A stretch of DNA of 33,787 nt from Ruminococcaceae bacterium UBA6413 (GCA_002437415.1 DJPL01000059.1:1-33787), one strand, 5' to 3'; positions 9,152 through 17,667 are shown, counted from the stretch's first letter. Translations and numbers: made by a program. The notes: a model not told the origin generated them from the sequence alone.

Positions 9152-11164
9152 TTAACTGCGCTGTGCAGTCTTGTTATCGTTTGAATTTACCTTTATAAGA
9201 CTTAAATAATAGTCGTCAATTGATTTTTTAAGCACCTCTAGCGCTTCGCCCAGTGTTTCGTTTTTCAGCTGTGCGCCTGCCATTGTCTGATGACCGCCGC
9301 CGCCGAGAGCTTCCATAATAAGCTGGACGTTCAGGTTGCCCATACTTCTTGCGCTTATCGATATCTCGTTGCTCATGGTCTTGTACAGTACGAATGACGC
9401 GTCGACATTCTTGATAGTGAGCAATTCGTCCGCCGCCTGCGGAGCAACTATTCTCAGATCGTCCGCATAGAAGTCGCAGGGGGCTATCGCGCACTTGCGG
9501 TAGATCTCCGCCTCCGCTACTATCTGTGTCTTTCTCTTGTAGCTGTCTATTGAGCTTGAGAACATCTTTTTGACGGTTATCGTGTCCGCGCCCATCTTAC
9601 GCAGTACTGCCGCCGCCTCAAAGGTCCTGACACCTGTTTTCATAACGAAATTCTTGGTATCAAGCATAATGCCCGCAAGCAGACATTCCGCCTGTACCGC
9701 CCTCAATTTTCCGGCTTCGCCGAAGTACTGTATAAGCTCGGTCACCATTTCCGATGCGGAGGACGCATACGGCTCGTGGTGGAATATTACGGCATTGTCT
9801 ATGTAGTTTACCATCTTTCTGTGGTGGTCGATGACAACTACCTTCTTTGCCTTTTCGTAAAGCTCCTTGCTTTCGATTATCAGCGGATTATGTGTGTCGC
9901 ATATTATAAGCAATGTATTGTCGGTTATCTCGTCAACTGCGGCAGAAGGCTCTTTGAAGAGCGGTTCTTCGCCCTCGTTATGCGGGAACCTGTCTATCAG
10001 CACCTTTGCAAGCGAAGTGTTATAGTCGCATACCGCCCACGCGCTCTTTCCGAGGTTTCTTATCGCGCAGGTAAGACCTACCGATGAGCCCACGCTGTCA
10101 AGGTCGCTGTACTTGTGACCCATTATGAATATCTTATCAGCATTGTCGACAAGCTCAAGCAGTGAGTTTGCGATAATTCGGGTCTTTACCTTTGTGTGGC
10201 GCTCAACGCCCTTTGATACGCCGCCGTAGAACTCAAAGCCGTTATATGTCTTTACAGCCGCCTGATCACCGCCTCGTCCGAGTGCCATTTCAAGCGCCTG
10301 ACGCGCAAACTGCTCGCTTTCCTTGAGCGTCTTGCCTGTTCTGCCGATACCTATCGACATTGTGACGTTCAGCCTGTCGTTTACGAATATCTCTCTTGCC
10401 TTGTCGAGAATTTCAACCTTGTTTTCAAGTATCTTCTGAAGGTGTCTTTCCTCAATTATCGCGATAAATCTGTCGGAAGCGTTCTTTCTGAGTACTCCGG
10501 TGGTCTGTCCCGCAAAGTTCTCAAGAAGCTTGTCTATCTGTACTGAAACGTGCGCCTTTTCACTTTCAAGGCAACCGCTGATAAGCTCTTCGTAGCCGTC
10601 TACCATAAACAGTATTACTACAGGCTGTGACAGCTTTTTCTCAGTTTCAAGGGCCGTGATGTCGGTGATATTCTTGAAGAACAGGAGGGTAAGCTCCTTT
10701 GCCTCTTCTTCATCGGGCACTCTTGCGAACACCTTGTATACGCTATCCTTATATGTTATCGTAACGCCGTCGTCGGTGAAGAAATCCGCCGCGGGTATAT
10801 CGGTGATATTTGACAGCTCCATACCGTACTCACAACACTCGGGGAACTCCTCGGTAAACTTTCCGTTTGTCCATACTATTCTTCCTGCGCTGTCGATAAT
10901 TACCGCAGACATCGGGAAGCTGTGCACCGACATATGCATTTTTGCTTCAAGCTCATCGTCAATTCGCGCATAGTACTGGAACGTCTTTCTTGTTACCTGT
11001 ATCAGCTTACCTACGGCAAAGCCGCCGATAAGCACTACAAAAGGCGCAGACAGCCAGAATATATTGATATCCTTGGTGTATATATAGCCCTGCATTATCA
11101 CCAGTGCGATAACCAGTGTCGAAACCGATATGACAAGTCCGCCGTCACGATAAAAATTCTTCAC
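9152..11164 (-). CDS. gdpP: Cyclic-di-AMP phosphodiesterase GdpP
   Basis: GdpP is a membrane-bound enzyme that hydrolyses the second messenger c-di-AMP. The 670-residue protein shows the full order: two membrane segments (about 10-29 and 34-54), a PAS-like domain (about 75-170), a degenerate GGDEF domain (about 180-310, with EERHLQ where an active cyclase would have GGDEF), and a DHH/DHHA1 module. The DHH part has HKYSDLDSVGSS (350-361) and VIDHHRK (444-450). The DHHA1 part ends with GGGGHQTMAGA (about 636-646). The start is GTG at 11164, with AGGAGG eight bases upstream. It sits between rnj and rplI with 29- and 18-base gaps. Confidence 0.95.
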   Translation of the reverse strand: MKNFYRDGGLVISVSTLVIALVIMQGYIYTKDINIFWLSAPFVVLIGGFAVGKLIQVTRKTFQYYARIDDELEAKMHMSVHSFPMSAVIIDSAGRIVWTNGKFTEEFPECCEYGMELSNITDIPAADFFTDDGVTITYKDSVYKVFARVPDEEEAKELTLLFFKNITDITALETEKKLSQPVVILFMVDGYEELISGCLESEKAHVSVQIDKLLENFAGQTTGVLRKNASDRFIAIIEERHLQKILENKVEILDKAREIFVNDRLNVTMSIGIGRTGKTLKESEQFARQALEMALGRGGDQAAVKTYNGFEFYGGVSKGVERHTKVKTRIIANSLLELVDNADKIFIMGHKYSDLDSVGSSVGLTCAIRNLGKSAWAVCDYNTSLAKVLIDRFPHNEGEEPLFKEPSAAVDEITDNTLLIICDTHNPLIIESKELYEKAKKVVVIDHHRKMVNYIDNAVIFHHEPYASSASEMVTELIQYFGEAGKLRAVQAECLLAGIMLDTKNFVMKTGVRTFEAAAVLRKMGADTITVKKMFSSSIDSYKRKTQIVAEAEIYRKCAIAPCDFYADDLRIVAPQAADELLTIKNVDASFVLYKTMSNEISISARSMGNLNVQLIMEALGGGGHQTMAGAQLKNETLGEALEVLKKSIDDYYLSLIKVNSNDNKTAQRS

Positions 11165-11193
11165 CTTCTGCGCCTCCTTTGTTTTTTACGATT

Positions 11194-13365
11194 TTATACT
11201 TCCATTATTATAGGCAGTATCATGGGACTTCTCTTGGTCTTCTGGAATATGAAGTTGCCGAGCTCATCTCTTACGTTGGACTTTATATTGCCCCATTCAC
11301 GGATATTCCTGTCCGCACAGGTCTGAAGAGTTTTCTTAACAAGCTGTTTAGCCTCGTCCATAAGTGCCTCGGACTCTCTTACATATACAAATCCTCTTGA
11401 TACAATATCGGGTCCTGCCGCTACCATACCTGTTTCGCGGTTTATGGTAGTGACAACAACGATAAGTCCGTCCTCGGACAGATGCTTTCTGTCACGCAGT
11501 ACGACCGAGCCGACATCGCCGACACCCAGACCGTCCACAAGCACCTTGCCTGCGGGTACCTGACCGACAACCTTCATCTCAACACTGTCTGTTTCAACTA
11601 CCTGACCGATATTGAGCAGGAATATATTTTCCTCGGGTATGCCCATCTTTATGGCAAGGCCCTCGTGTTTTTTCATATGCTTGTATTCGCCGTGTATCGG
11701 AATAAAGAATTTAGGCTTTGTCAGTGCAAGCATCATCTTGAGCTCGTCCTGGCAGGCGTGACCCGAAACGTGTACCTCGTACATAGCCTCGTATACGACC
11801 TCAGCACCCTGTTTCATAAGCTCGTTTACAAGCTTGCCGACAAACTTCTCGTTGCCGGGGATAGGAGTAGCGGAAATTATGATAAGATCGTTCGGAGTGA
11901 TCGATACCTGTCTGTGGTCGCCCGACGACATTCTTGACAGTGCGGAGAGCGGTTCGCCCTGACTGCCTGTTGTGATAATTACCATCTTCTCGGGCGGATA
12001 CTTGTTGACATCTTCTATATCGACAAGCATACCCTGCGGTACTTTTATATAATTCAGTTCGATCGCGGTAGTAAGCACATTGAGCATACTTCTGCCCGAA
12101 ACGGCTACCTTTCTGCCCCACGCCTCCGCGTTATTTATGATCTGCTGTATTCTGTGAATGTTTGAGGAGAACGTAGCGACGATTATTCGCTTGCCGTCAG
12201 CTCCCGCAAACAGGCTCTTGAAGCTTTCGCCGACCTTTCTCTCGGTCGCCGTATAACCGGGACGCTCCGCGTTTGTGCTCTCGGACAGAAGCGCAAGCAC
12301 GCCCTTGTTTCCGAGCTCGCCGAAACGTGCAAGGTCGATAATTCCGCCCTCGATAGGCGTATAGTCTACCTTGAAGTCGCCCGTATGCACGATCACGCCC
12401 GCGGGTGTATGCACCGCCATAGCGCACGCGTCGGGGATAGAATGGTTTACTCTGATAAACTCAACGCTCATACAGCCCATTCTGACATTCTGGCGCGGTA
12501 CAACGACATTCAGTGAGCACTGTGACAATATGCCGTGCTCGCGCAGTTTGCCCTCAACAAGTCCGAGGGTAAGTCTTGTGCCGTAAACAGGTACATTTAT
12601 CTTTTTGAGGAAATAAGGCAGTGCACCGATATGATCCTCGTGACCGTGGGTGAGCACTATGCCCCTTATCTTCTCCTTGTTTTTTTCAAGATATGTGAAA
12701 TCAGGGATAACAAGGTCTACACCGAGCATATCATCATCGGGGAATGCAAGTCCGCAGTCAATGATGAATATATCGTTGCAGCATTCGTAAACGTAAATGT
12801 TCTTGCCTATCTCATTCACGCCGCCGAGCGACATAATCCTTACAGGCGTCTTTCTGCTTTCCTTCTTGTCGTCCTCGGCAAAATATGACGGATACTGCAT
12901 ATTCTTATGCTGTTCGTTTTTATTGCCGTGCGGCTTGTTATCCGTAAGCACAGCTTTTTTATCGCCGGGTTTGTTATCAGTCAATACAGGCTTCTTTTCG
13001 CCGGGCTTGCTGTCGGTCAGCACAGGCTTTTTTTCGATCTGTCTGTTATCCGTAAGGACCGGCTTCTTTTCAATTTGTCTGTTATCGGTGAGCACCGGCT
13101 TTTTGCCGCTCTGTCTGTTATCGGTAAGAACCGGTTTTCTGTCATAAAGCACCGGACCTCTTTTGTCGGTAAGCACCTTTCTGCCTGTCGATACAGGCTT
13201 GGAGCTTTTCAGCACGTCGGTTTCATTATTTTCCGGTGCGTTTCTGTCGGTAAGCTTGAACTGCTTTGCAAAAGGATTTTTCTTGCGCTTTGAATAAGGC
13301 TTCGGCGCTTTAGGCTTTATGCTTTCCGTTGCAGTCAATAAATTTTTCGAGTCAATAAATCCCAT
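11194..13365 (-). CDS. rnj: Ribonuclease J with repeat-rich N-terminal extension
   Basis: RNase J is a metallo-beta-lactamase fold enzyme with endonuclease and 5'-3' exonuclease activity, central to RNA decay and maturation in Firmicutes. The core begins near codon 193 (counted from a possible TTG at 13419) with RIMSLGGVNEIGKN. It includes the zinc motif THGHEDHIGA and the HSIPDA, HTGDFK and IPIHGEY stretches, then the beta-CASP and C-terminal domains; the core's ~550 residues match the usual enzyme. Ahead of it are about 175 extra basic residues, including six to seven copies of a 12-residue unit like KKPVLTDNRQIE (12934-13137). Possible starts are ATG 13365, ATG 13377 and TTG 13419. I prefer 13365 (723 residues): GGAAGGA is 12 bases upstream, whereas it abuts the ATG at 13377. 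The start is uncertain, the identity is not. Confidence 0.93.
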   Translation of the reverse strand: MGFIDSKNLLTATESIKPKAPKPYSKRKKNPFAKQFKLTDRNAPENNETDVLKSSKPVSTGRKVLTDKRGPVLYDRKPVLTDNRQSGKKPVLTDNRQIEKKPVLTDNRQIEKKPVLTDSKPGEKKPVLTDNKPGDKKAVLTDNKPHGNKNEQHKNMQYPSYFAEDDKKESRKTPVRIMSLGGVNEIGKNIYVYECCNDIFIIDCGLAFPDDDMLGVDLVIPDFTYLEKNKEKIRGIVLTHGHEDHIGALPYFLKKINVPVYGTRLTLGLVEGKLREHGILSQCSLNVVVPRQNVRMGCMSVEFIRVNHSIPDACAMAVHTPAGVIVHTGDFKVDYTPIEGGIIDLARFGELGNKGVLALLSESTNAERPGYTATERKVGESFKSLFAGADGKRIIVATFSSNIHRIQQIINNAEAWGRKVAVSGRSMLNVLTTAIELNYIKVPQGMLVDIEDVNKYPPEKMVIITTGSQGEPLSALSRMSSGDHRQVSITPNDLIIISATPIPGNEKFVGKLVNELMKQGAEVVYEAMYEVHVSGHACQDELKMMLALTKPKFFIPIHGEYKHMKKHEGLAIKMGIPEENIFLLNIGQVVETDSVEMKVVGQVPAGKVLVDGLGVGDVGSVVLRDRKHLSEDGLIVVVTTINRETGMVAAGPDIVSRGFVYVRESEALMDEAKQLVKKTLQTCADRNIREWGNIKSNVRDELGNFIFQKTKRSPMILPIIMEV
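12934..13137 (-). repeat. In-frame 36-bp tandem repeat inside rnj
   Basis: Six adjacent 36-bp units encode variants of a 12-residue K-P-V-L-T-D-N-R-Q-x-E-K unit; two more diverged copies (VLTDKRG and PVLYDR) lie just upstream. The LTD core is constant, while the following residues change from NRQ to NKP along the array. The repeat stays in frame and adds a basic, probably unfolded tract. Codon changes between units argue against a very recent expansion. Confidence 0.85.
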
Positions 13366-13823
13366 TAAAAATACCATTCCTTCCGTCGGACGCTTATATC
13401 TTATGTACACGTCCTCCAAGACGAAAAAGCGGTAAAATATAATCTTGCCCTAAATCCTGCAATGAAAAGTGCGTCAAAAAGGGCATGCCTCCCCCTTTTG
13501 AAACAAAGCAAAGCTGACCCGTAACATAATACAGGCTCTTTTCACTGCAAGCGGCATTGTCAAAATGTCATAAGTACTGTCGGCGTGGCTTTATCTTCAT
13601 AAGCCTTATATGATGCCGACTTTTCGTGCTATCGAAATTAAAATGCTGTGTCATAAGGAAAATATATAATTTCTTTAAACCGCTTTTCCGTTATTCTTTT
13701 GTTTTATAATTTACTTAAAATAAATCCGTTATTCATATACCCGGTCTTATTATGCCGATATTGCTCTCCTGCTATGCTACAGCCGCGCTGTATTGATCCG
13801 GGCAAGCGGCAGTGCCGCATTTA
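13366..13823 (-). promoter_or_regulatory. Long structured leader upstream of rnj (possible ncRNA)
   Basis: About 455 bases lie between the minus-strand promoter at 13830-13858 and the rnj start, with no convincing gene. Several hairpins can be drawn. GCGGC/GCCGC lies at 13806-13818. TACAGC/GCTGTA lies at 13778-13792 inside a CCCGG/CCGGG pairing (13740-13744 with 13798-13802). GTCGGC/GCCGAC (13579-13620) encloses GGCTT/AAGCC. A 12-bp helix (13538-13549 with 13458-13469, one G-U pair) encloses a CAAAAGGG/CCCTTTTTG hairpin at 13475-13500. I do not recognise a known riboswitch, 6S RNA, RNase P or tmRNA. It may be a regulatory leader or a separate small RNA. Confidence 0.5.
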
Positions 13824-13829
13824 ATATAT

Positions 13830-13858
13830 ATTTTACAACATAACTCTCCGAATGTCAA
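13830..13858 (-). promoter_or_regulatory. Promoter for the rnj leader and operon
   Basis: Minus-strand TTGACA (13858-13853), a 17-base spacer and TAAAAT (13835-13830). The -35 is perfect and the -10 has one mismatch. No better promoter was seen closer to rnj. Confidence 0.7.
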
Positions 13859-14168
13859 GAACGACAATGACCGAAAAAACGTCATCTTTTGCCGAACACA
13901 GCCTTATTCCGGCGACTTTTTGATTTTTACGGCATATTATCTTTACACATTCGCCGTTTTGAATACTCCGCTCTCATTTTCTTATACTACAGCAGTATTC
14001 CGCACATTTCAGACGGCGGCGGAATTTGTCGCAATATGATAAAATCTTTGGTAATAAATGTGAAATTACTCTGCAAATTATTATCTTTTCCCTGCTTTCG
14101 ATCTGTATTTTGACTAATACCGACCGCATACTCAGCCACGACTTTATGCATATTACCAAAATTGCCTA
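13859..14168. other. Intergenic stretch with no recognised gene
   Basis: This lies between the minus-strand promoter for rnj and the plus-strand promoter at 14169. Short open frames exist on both strands but have no ribosome sites or recognisable products. The sequence is AT-rich towards its right end. I see nothing else I can support. Confidence 0.6.
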
Positions 14169-14197
14169 TTTACAAATGGAATTTAAAGTGTTATAAT
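14169..14197 (+). promoter_or_regulatory. Promoter for the ATPase gene and likely the vor cluster
   Basis: TTTACA (14169-14174), a 17-base spacer and TATAAT (14192-14197) give a near-consensus promoter, 50 bases before the ATG at 14247. Confidence 0.8.
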
Positions 14198-14246
14198 TGA
14201 TTTATTGAGTTATCCGTAAATAAGCGGTGTATTGAAAAGGATAAAA

Positions 14247-14918
14247 ATGAACTTCAAAAAGATAAATATAATAACAGGTCATTACGGTTCGGGCAAAACC
14301 AACGTGTCGGTCAATATGGCGCTTGACCTTGCCGCAAAAGGCGAAAAGGTCACGGTCGTCGACCTCGACATAGTAAACCCGTACTTCCGTACAGCGGACT
14401 TTGAAAAGCTGTTCGGCGAGCACAATATAAGCCTTACCGTGCCGACCTACGCAAATTCAAATCTTGACATTCCCGCTCTCGGCTTTGATATGAACGGTAT
14501 CGCCGACAGGGACGGGTATATTATAATAGATGTCGGCGGCGACGACGAGGGCGCTAAGGCGCTGGGCAGATACAGAAATGTATTTGAAAAATACGACACG
14601 CAGATGCTATATGTCATCAACCGTTGCAGATATCTTACAAAAGAGCCCGAAGAAGCTTTACAGCTGATGCACGAGATAGAAAACGCATCGGGTATGAAGT
14701 GTAGCGGGATAATAAACAACACAAACCTCGGGAGCGAAACCGACAGCAATATAGTACGCGGTTCTGTCGACTATGCGGACAAGGTATGCCGCGCGGCAGG
14801 TCTTCCGCTTGTTGCAGTTACCGCAAAGGCGGAATTTCTTGACGGGATCGACAAAGCGTATCCTGTAAAGGTATATGTCAAAAAGCTCTGGGAGGATCTT
14901 GCGGACCAGCAGATTTAA
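14247..14918 (+). CDS. MinD/ParA-like P-loop ATPase
   Basis: This 223-residue cytoplasmic protein belongs to the SIMIBI class of P-loop NTPases (MinD/ParA/CobQ type). The Walker A region is GHYGSGKTN near the N-terminus, then VTVVDLDIVNPYFRTADF as a switch/Walker A' stretch, and GYIIIDVGGDDEG as the Walker B region. The start is the ATG at 14247: AAAAGG precedes it by six bases, better than a TTG 15 bases upstream. It lies 71 bases before the ferredoxin gene, on the same strand and with no terminator between, so it may belong to the oxidoreductase operon. ATPases of this class often act in cofactor or Fe-S handling, but a role in maturing the neighbouring enzyme is only inferred from position. 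Confidence 0.8.
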   Translation: MNFKKINIITGHYGSGKTNVSVNMALDLAAKGEKVTVVDLDIVNPYFRTADFEKLFGEHNISLTVPTYANSNLDIPALGFDMNGIADRDGYIIIDVGGDDEGAKALGRYRNVFEKYDTQMLYVINRCRYLTKEPEEALQLMHEIENASGMKCSGIINNTNLGSETDSNIVRGSVDYADKVCRAAGLPLVAVTAKAEFLDGIDKAYPVKVYVKKLWEDLADQQI

Positions 14919-14989
14919 GCTGTTTCCTTACCGTATATTGAATGGTAAGCCGAATATAAGAATTACAGGCGAAAGGAAAGGTCAGTAAT

Positions 14990-15208
14990 ATGGCAAAAAT
15001 GAAAGTGGATTTCGACCGCTGTAAGGGTTGCGGACTGTGCACAACAGCCTGTCCGAAGAAAATAGTTGCCTTACAGACGGAAAAGCTCAACAAGAAGGGC
15101 TATTACACCGCCGTATGCACAGATGACGATGCTTGCATCGCGTGTGCACTGTGCGCTATGATGTGTCCCGACTGCGCTATCACTGTAGGAGGTGACGACA
15201 ATGGCTGA
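14990..15208 (+). CDS. 2[4Fe-4S] ferredoxin subunit of the 2-oxoacid oxidoreductase
   Basis: This 72-residue bacterial ferredoxin domain protein has two cluster motifs, CKGCGLCTTACPK (about 11-23) and CIACALCAMMCPDC (about 46-59). It corresponds to the delta (ferredoxin) subunit of multi-subunit 2-oxoacid:ferredoxin oxidoreductases and would pass electrons from the thiamine-bearing subunit to free ferredoxin. GAAAGGAAAGG precedes the ATG. Its last codons overlap the next gene's ATG by eight bases, and the AGGAGGTGA within its end is that gene's ribosome site, so the two are tightly coupled. Confidence 0.93.
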   Translation: MAKMKVDFDRCKGCGLCTTACPKKIVALQTEKLNKKGYYTAVCTDDDACIACALCAMMCPDCAITVGGDDNG

Positions 15209-16268
15209 GAAAAGTCTTATGAAAGGTAACGAGGCTCTGGCTGAAGCCGCTATAAGAGCAGGTTGCAAGTGCTTCTTCGGTTATCCCATAACTCCCCAGA
15301 CGGAAATTTCGGCATATCTGTCCAAGAGAATGCCCAAGGTAGGCGGCGTGTTCTTACAGGCTGAGTCTGAGGTTGCGGCTATAAATATGGTTTACGGCTG
15401 TGCAGGCTCTGGTATCAGATGTATGACATCATCATCTTCTCCCGGAATTTCTCTTAAAACAGAGGGAATAAGCTACATAGCAGGTGCAGATCTGCCCTGC
15501 GTTATCATAGACGTACAAAGAGGCGGACCGGGTCTTGGCGGTATTCAGCCGTCACAGGCAGACTACTGGCAGATCACTCACGCATTAGGTCACGGCGACT
15601 TCCACGTTATCGTATTTGCTCCCGCTTCCGTGCAGGAAATGGTCGACACGGTAACTAAGGCGTTCGACCTTGCGGACGAGTACAGAATGCCCGCAGTTAT
15701 ATTGGCGGACGGACTTCTCGGTCAGATGATGGAGCCTGTTGCGTTTGAGGACACCGAGATAAAGATGTCGGACGCTTCAAAGAAGCCCTGGGCTGCCTGC
15801 GGTCACGGCAACAAGAGAAAACACAACATAATCAACTCCCTTTACTTAAAGCCCGATGAGCTTGAGGACAACATAAGAGCAAGATTTGAGAGATACGAAG
15901 AGGTAAAGGCAAAGCACACCGAGGCTGTCAGCGACTACTGCGAGGACGCAGATACAGTCGTTGTGGCTTACGGCTCGACCGCAAGACTTGCAAAATCCGC
16001 AGTCGAGGCGGCAAGAAAAGAGGGTCTTAAGGTCGGTATTGTAAGACCTGTAACTCTCTGGCCGTATCCCGAAAAGGAGATCGCCGAGGCGTGCAAAAAC
16101 GCAAAGAACGTTCTTTGTGTGGAAATGTCAATGGGTCAGATGGCGGACGATGTAAAGCTTGCCATCAACTGCTCAAAGCCTGTTGAATTCTACGGAAGAA
16201 CAGGCGGCGTTATCCCCAAGCCCGCAGAGATACTTGAAAAGTTAAGAGAAATGGGAGGTAAGAACTAA
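15201..16268 (+). CDS. vorB: 2-oxoacid:ferredoxin oxidoreductase alpha subunit, VorB type
   Basis: The 355-residue protein matches VorB/KorA-type alpha subunits, which help bind thiamine diphosphate and the CoA/2-oxoacid substrates. Typical stretches are LMKGNEALAEAAIRAGC, GYPITPQTEI, FLQAESEVAAINMVYG, TSSSSPGISLKTEGISY and RGGPGLGGIQPSQAD. The start is ATG 15201, with AGGAGGTGA eight bases before it; a GTG nine bases upstream would put the ribosome site inside the gene. Subunit order is ferredoxin, alpha, beta, gamma, with every junction overlapping. The sequence looks closest to enzymes annotated for branched 2-oxoacids (3-methyl-2-oxobutanoate), but 2-oxoglutarate or other 2-oxoacids cannot be excluded. 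Confidence 0.9.
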   Translation: MAEKSLMKGNEALAEAAIRAGCKCFFGYPITPQTEISAYLSKRMPKVGGVFLQAESEVAAINMVYGCAGSGIRCMTSSSSPGISLKTEGISYIAGADLPCVIIDVQRGGPGLGGIQPSQADYWQITHALGHGDFHVIVFAPASVQEMVDTVTKAFDLADEYRMPAVILADGLLGQMMEPVAFEDTEIKMSDASKKPWAACGHGNKRKHNIINSLYLKPDELEDNIRARFERYEEVKAKHTEAVSDYCEDADTVVVAYGSTARLAKSAVEAARKEGLKVGIVRPVTLWPYPEKEIAEACKNAKNVLCVEMSMGQMADDVKLAINCSKPVEFYGRTGGVIPKPAEILEKLREMGGKN

Positions 16269-17008
16269 TGCCCGAATTTAAAAGACCTCACGCTCTGGCA
16301 GACGTGACCACCCACTATTGCCCCGGCTGTACTCACGGTATAGTACACAGACTGGTAGCCGAAGTAATTGACGAGATGGGTATCGAGGGCGATACCATAG
16401 GCGTATGCCCTGTCGGTTGCTCGGTTATGGCTTATGATTATTTTGAATGCGATATGCTTGAGGCTTCGCACGGACGTGCTCCCGCGGTAGCTACAGGTAT
16501 CAAGAGAGCTAACCCCGACAAGTTTGTATTTACATATCAGGGTGACGGCGACCTTGCGGCTATAGGTACTGCCGAGATCGTTCACGCCGCTACAAGAGGC
16601 GAGAATATCACCGTTATATTCATCAACAACACGACCTACGGTATGACGGGCGGACAGATGGCGCCTACCACGCTCCCCGGTCAGGTAACGCAGACAACTC
16701 CCTACGGCAGAAACCCCGATGTTGAGGGCTTCCCGGTAAGAGTATGCGAAATGCTGTCGACCTTGAGCGGCGTTGCGCTTGCAGAGCGTGTGACCGTAAT
16801 CGACCCCAAGAATATAAACATTGCCAAAAAGGCTATCAGAAAGGGCTTTGAGTTCCAGAAGAACAAGCAGGGCTTCTCTATAATCGAGGTTCTCTCGACC
16901 TGTCCCACAAACTGGGGCAAGACGCCTATAGAGGCTCTTGACAGAGTTCGTACAGAGATGATTCCTTACTATCCTTTAGGCGTATTCAAGGAGGGTGCAA
17001 TAAGATGA
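16268..17008 (+). CDS. 2-oxoacid:ferredoxin oxidoreductase beta subunit (thiamine binding)
   Basis: This 246-residue subunit carries the thiamine diphosphate site and a 4Fe-4S cluster. The thiamine/Mg motif spans GDGDLAAIG (92-100) to NNTTYGMTGGQ (120-130). Candidate cluster cysteines are in CPGCTHG (18-24) and at about 47, 51 and 61. The ATG shares one base with the alpha-subunit stop, and the gene ends overlapping the gamma subunit's ATG by four bases. With its neighbours it would catalyse CoA-dependent oxidative decarboxylation of a 2-oxoacid with ferredoxin reduction, or the reverse reaction in biosynthesis. Confidence 0.92.
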   Translation: MPEFKRPHALADVTTHYCPGCTHGIVHRLVAEVIDEMGIEGDTIGVCPVGCSVMAYDYFECDMLEASHGRAPAVATGIKRANPDKFVFTYQGDGDLAAIGTAEIVHAATRGENITVIFINNTTYGMTGGQMAPTTLPGQVTQTTPYGRNPDVEGFPVRVCEMLSTLSGVALAERVTVIDPKNINIAKKAIRKGFEFQKNKQGFSIIEVLSTCPTNWGKTPIEALDRVRTEMIPYYPLGVFKEGAIR

Positions 17009-17535
17009 CAAACGAAATTCTGCTTGCAGGCTTCGGCGGACAGGGTATACTGTTCATGGGCAAGATGCTCGCGTACTTCGGTCTTTATGAGGACAAGGAG
17101 GTTTCGTGGCTTCCGTCCTACGGTCCCGAAATGCGCGGCGGTACCTGCAACTGCTCTGTATGTATAAGCGATGATCCTATCGGCTCGCCCCTTGTTGACG
17201 CTCCGAACACACTTATCGTTATGAACACTCCGAGCTACGACAAGTTCATAAACTCCGTTGTACCCGGCGGTACGGTTCTTATCGACAGCACGCTTGTAGG
17301 CGCAAAGTGCGACAGAACGGATATCAATGTATATTATGTTCCCGCCACGGCTCTTGCAAACGAGCACGATATGAAGGGAATGGCTAATATTATCCTTGTC
17401 GGCAAGCTGTTAAAGGAAACAAACTTTACTTCGACGGAAACAGTGAAGAAGGCTATGACAAAGGTTATCCCGCCTAAGAAAGCGCACCTTATCGATGCCA
17501 ATATCAAGGCTATTGAGCTCGGTATGGCACAGTAA
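17005..17535 (+). CDS. 2-oxoacid:ferredoxin oxidoreductase gamma subunit
   Basis: The 176-residue product fits the gamma (catalytic-domain) family of pyruvate/2-oxoacid oxidoreductases. It opens with LLAGFGGQGILFMGKMLA (6-23), has the conserved SYGPEMRGGTCNC stretch, and later reads IGSPLVDAPNTLIVMN. The start overlaps the beta subunit by four bases (ATGA), giving translational coupling. It is the last gene of the cluster, and a strong terminator follows 38 bases after the stop. Confidence 0.92.
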   Translation: MTNEILLAGFGGQGILFMGKMLAYFGLYEDKEVSWLPSYGPEMRGGTCNCSVCISDDPIGSPLVDAPNTLIVMNTPSYDKFINSVVPGGTVLIDSTLVGAKCDRTDINVYYVPATALANEHDMKGMANIILVGKLLKETNFTSTETVKKAMTKVIPPKKAHLIDANIKAIELGMAQ

Positions 17536-17572
17536 TGTCGGCTCAGCGGCATATTCGAATTAAATAAAACGA

Positions 17573-17609
17573 CCCCTTGTTGCAGAAAATCTGCGGCAAG
17601 GGGGTTTTT
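17573..17609 (+). terminator. Terminator after the vor cluster
   Basis: CCCCTTG (17573-17579) pairs with CAAGGGG (17597-17603), and GCAGA with TCTGC inside, separated by a two-base internal loop; TTTTT follows. It ends the plus-strand operon. Confidence 0.9.
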
Positions 17610-17620
17610 GTTATATAAGA

Positions 17621-17664
17621 AAGCACAGCAACGCGGAGCATTTCCGGTGCTGTGCTTATTTTTT
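17621..17664. terminator. Second hairpin between convergent genes
   Basis: AAGCACAGC (17621-17629) and GCTGTGCTT (17649-17657) form a perfect 9-bp stem. On the plus strand it is followed by ATTTTTT, so it is a back-up terminator in that direction. It lies just past the stop of the minus-strand acetyltransferase and may also stop that transcript, though less clearly. Confidence 0.65.
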
Positions 17665-17667
17665 GCG

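Noticed and set aside
12934..13137. Regular repeats that could suggest a CRISPR array
   Set aside because: The 36-bp units are contiguous with no unique spacers and keep the reading frame of RNase J.
13394..13486. A 30-codon minus-strand frame starting in GGGGGAGGCATG within the rnj leader
   Set aside because: The ribosome-like sequence is only one base from the ATG and lies in a hairpin, and the peptide has no recognisable features.
13366..13823. A known riboswitch (c-di-AMP, T-box or 6S-type RNA) in the rnj leader
   Set aside because: None of the conserved sequence blocks of these families could be found by eye.
13812..14159. Short open frames on both strands in the gap before the ATPase gene
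   Set aside because: No ribosome sites, low-complexity hydrophobic or Tyr/Arg-rich products and mutual overlap; no support as genes.
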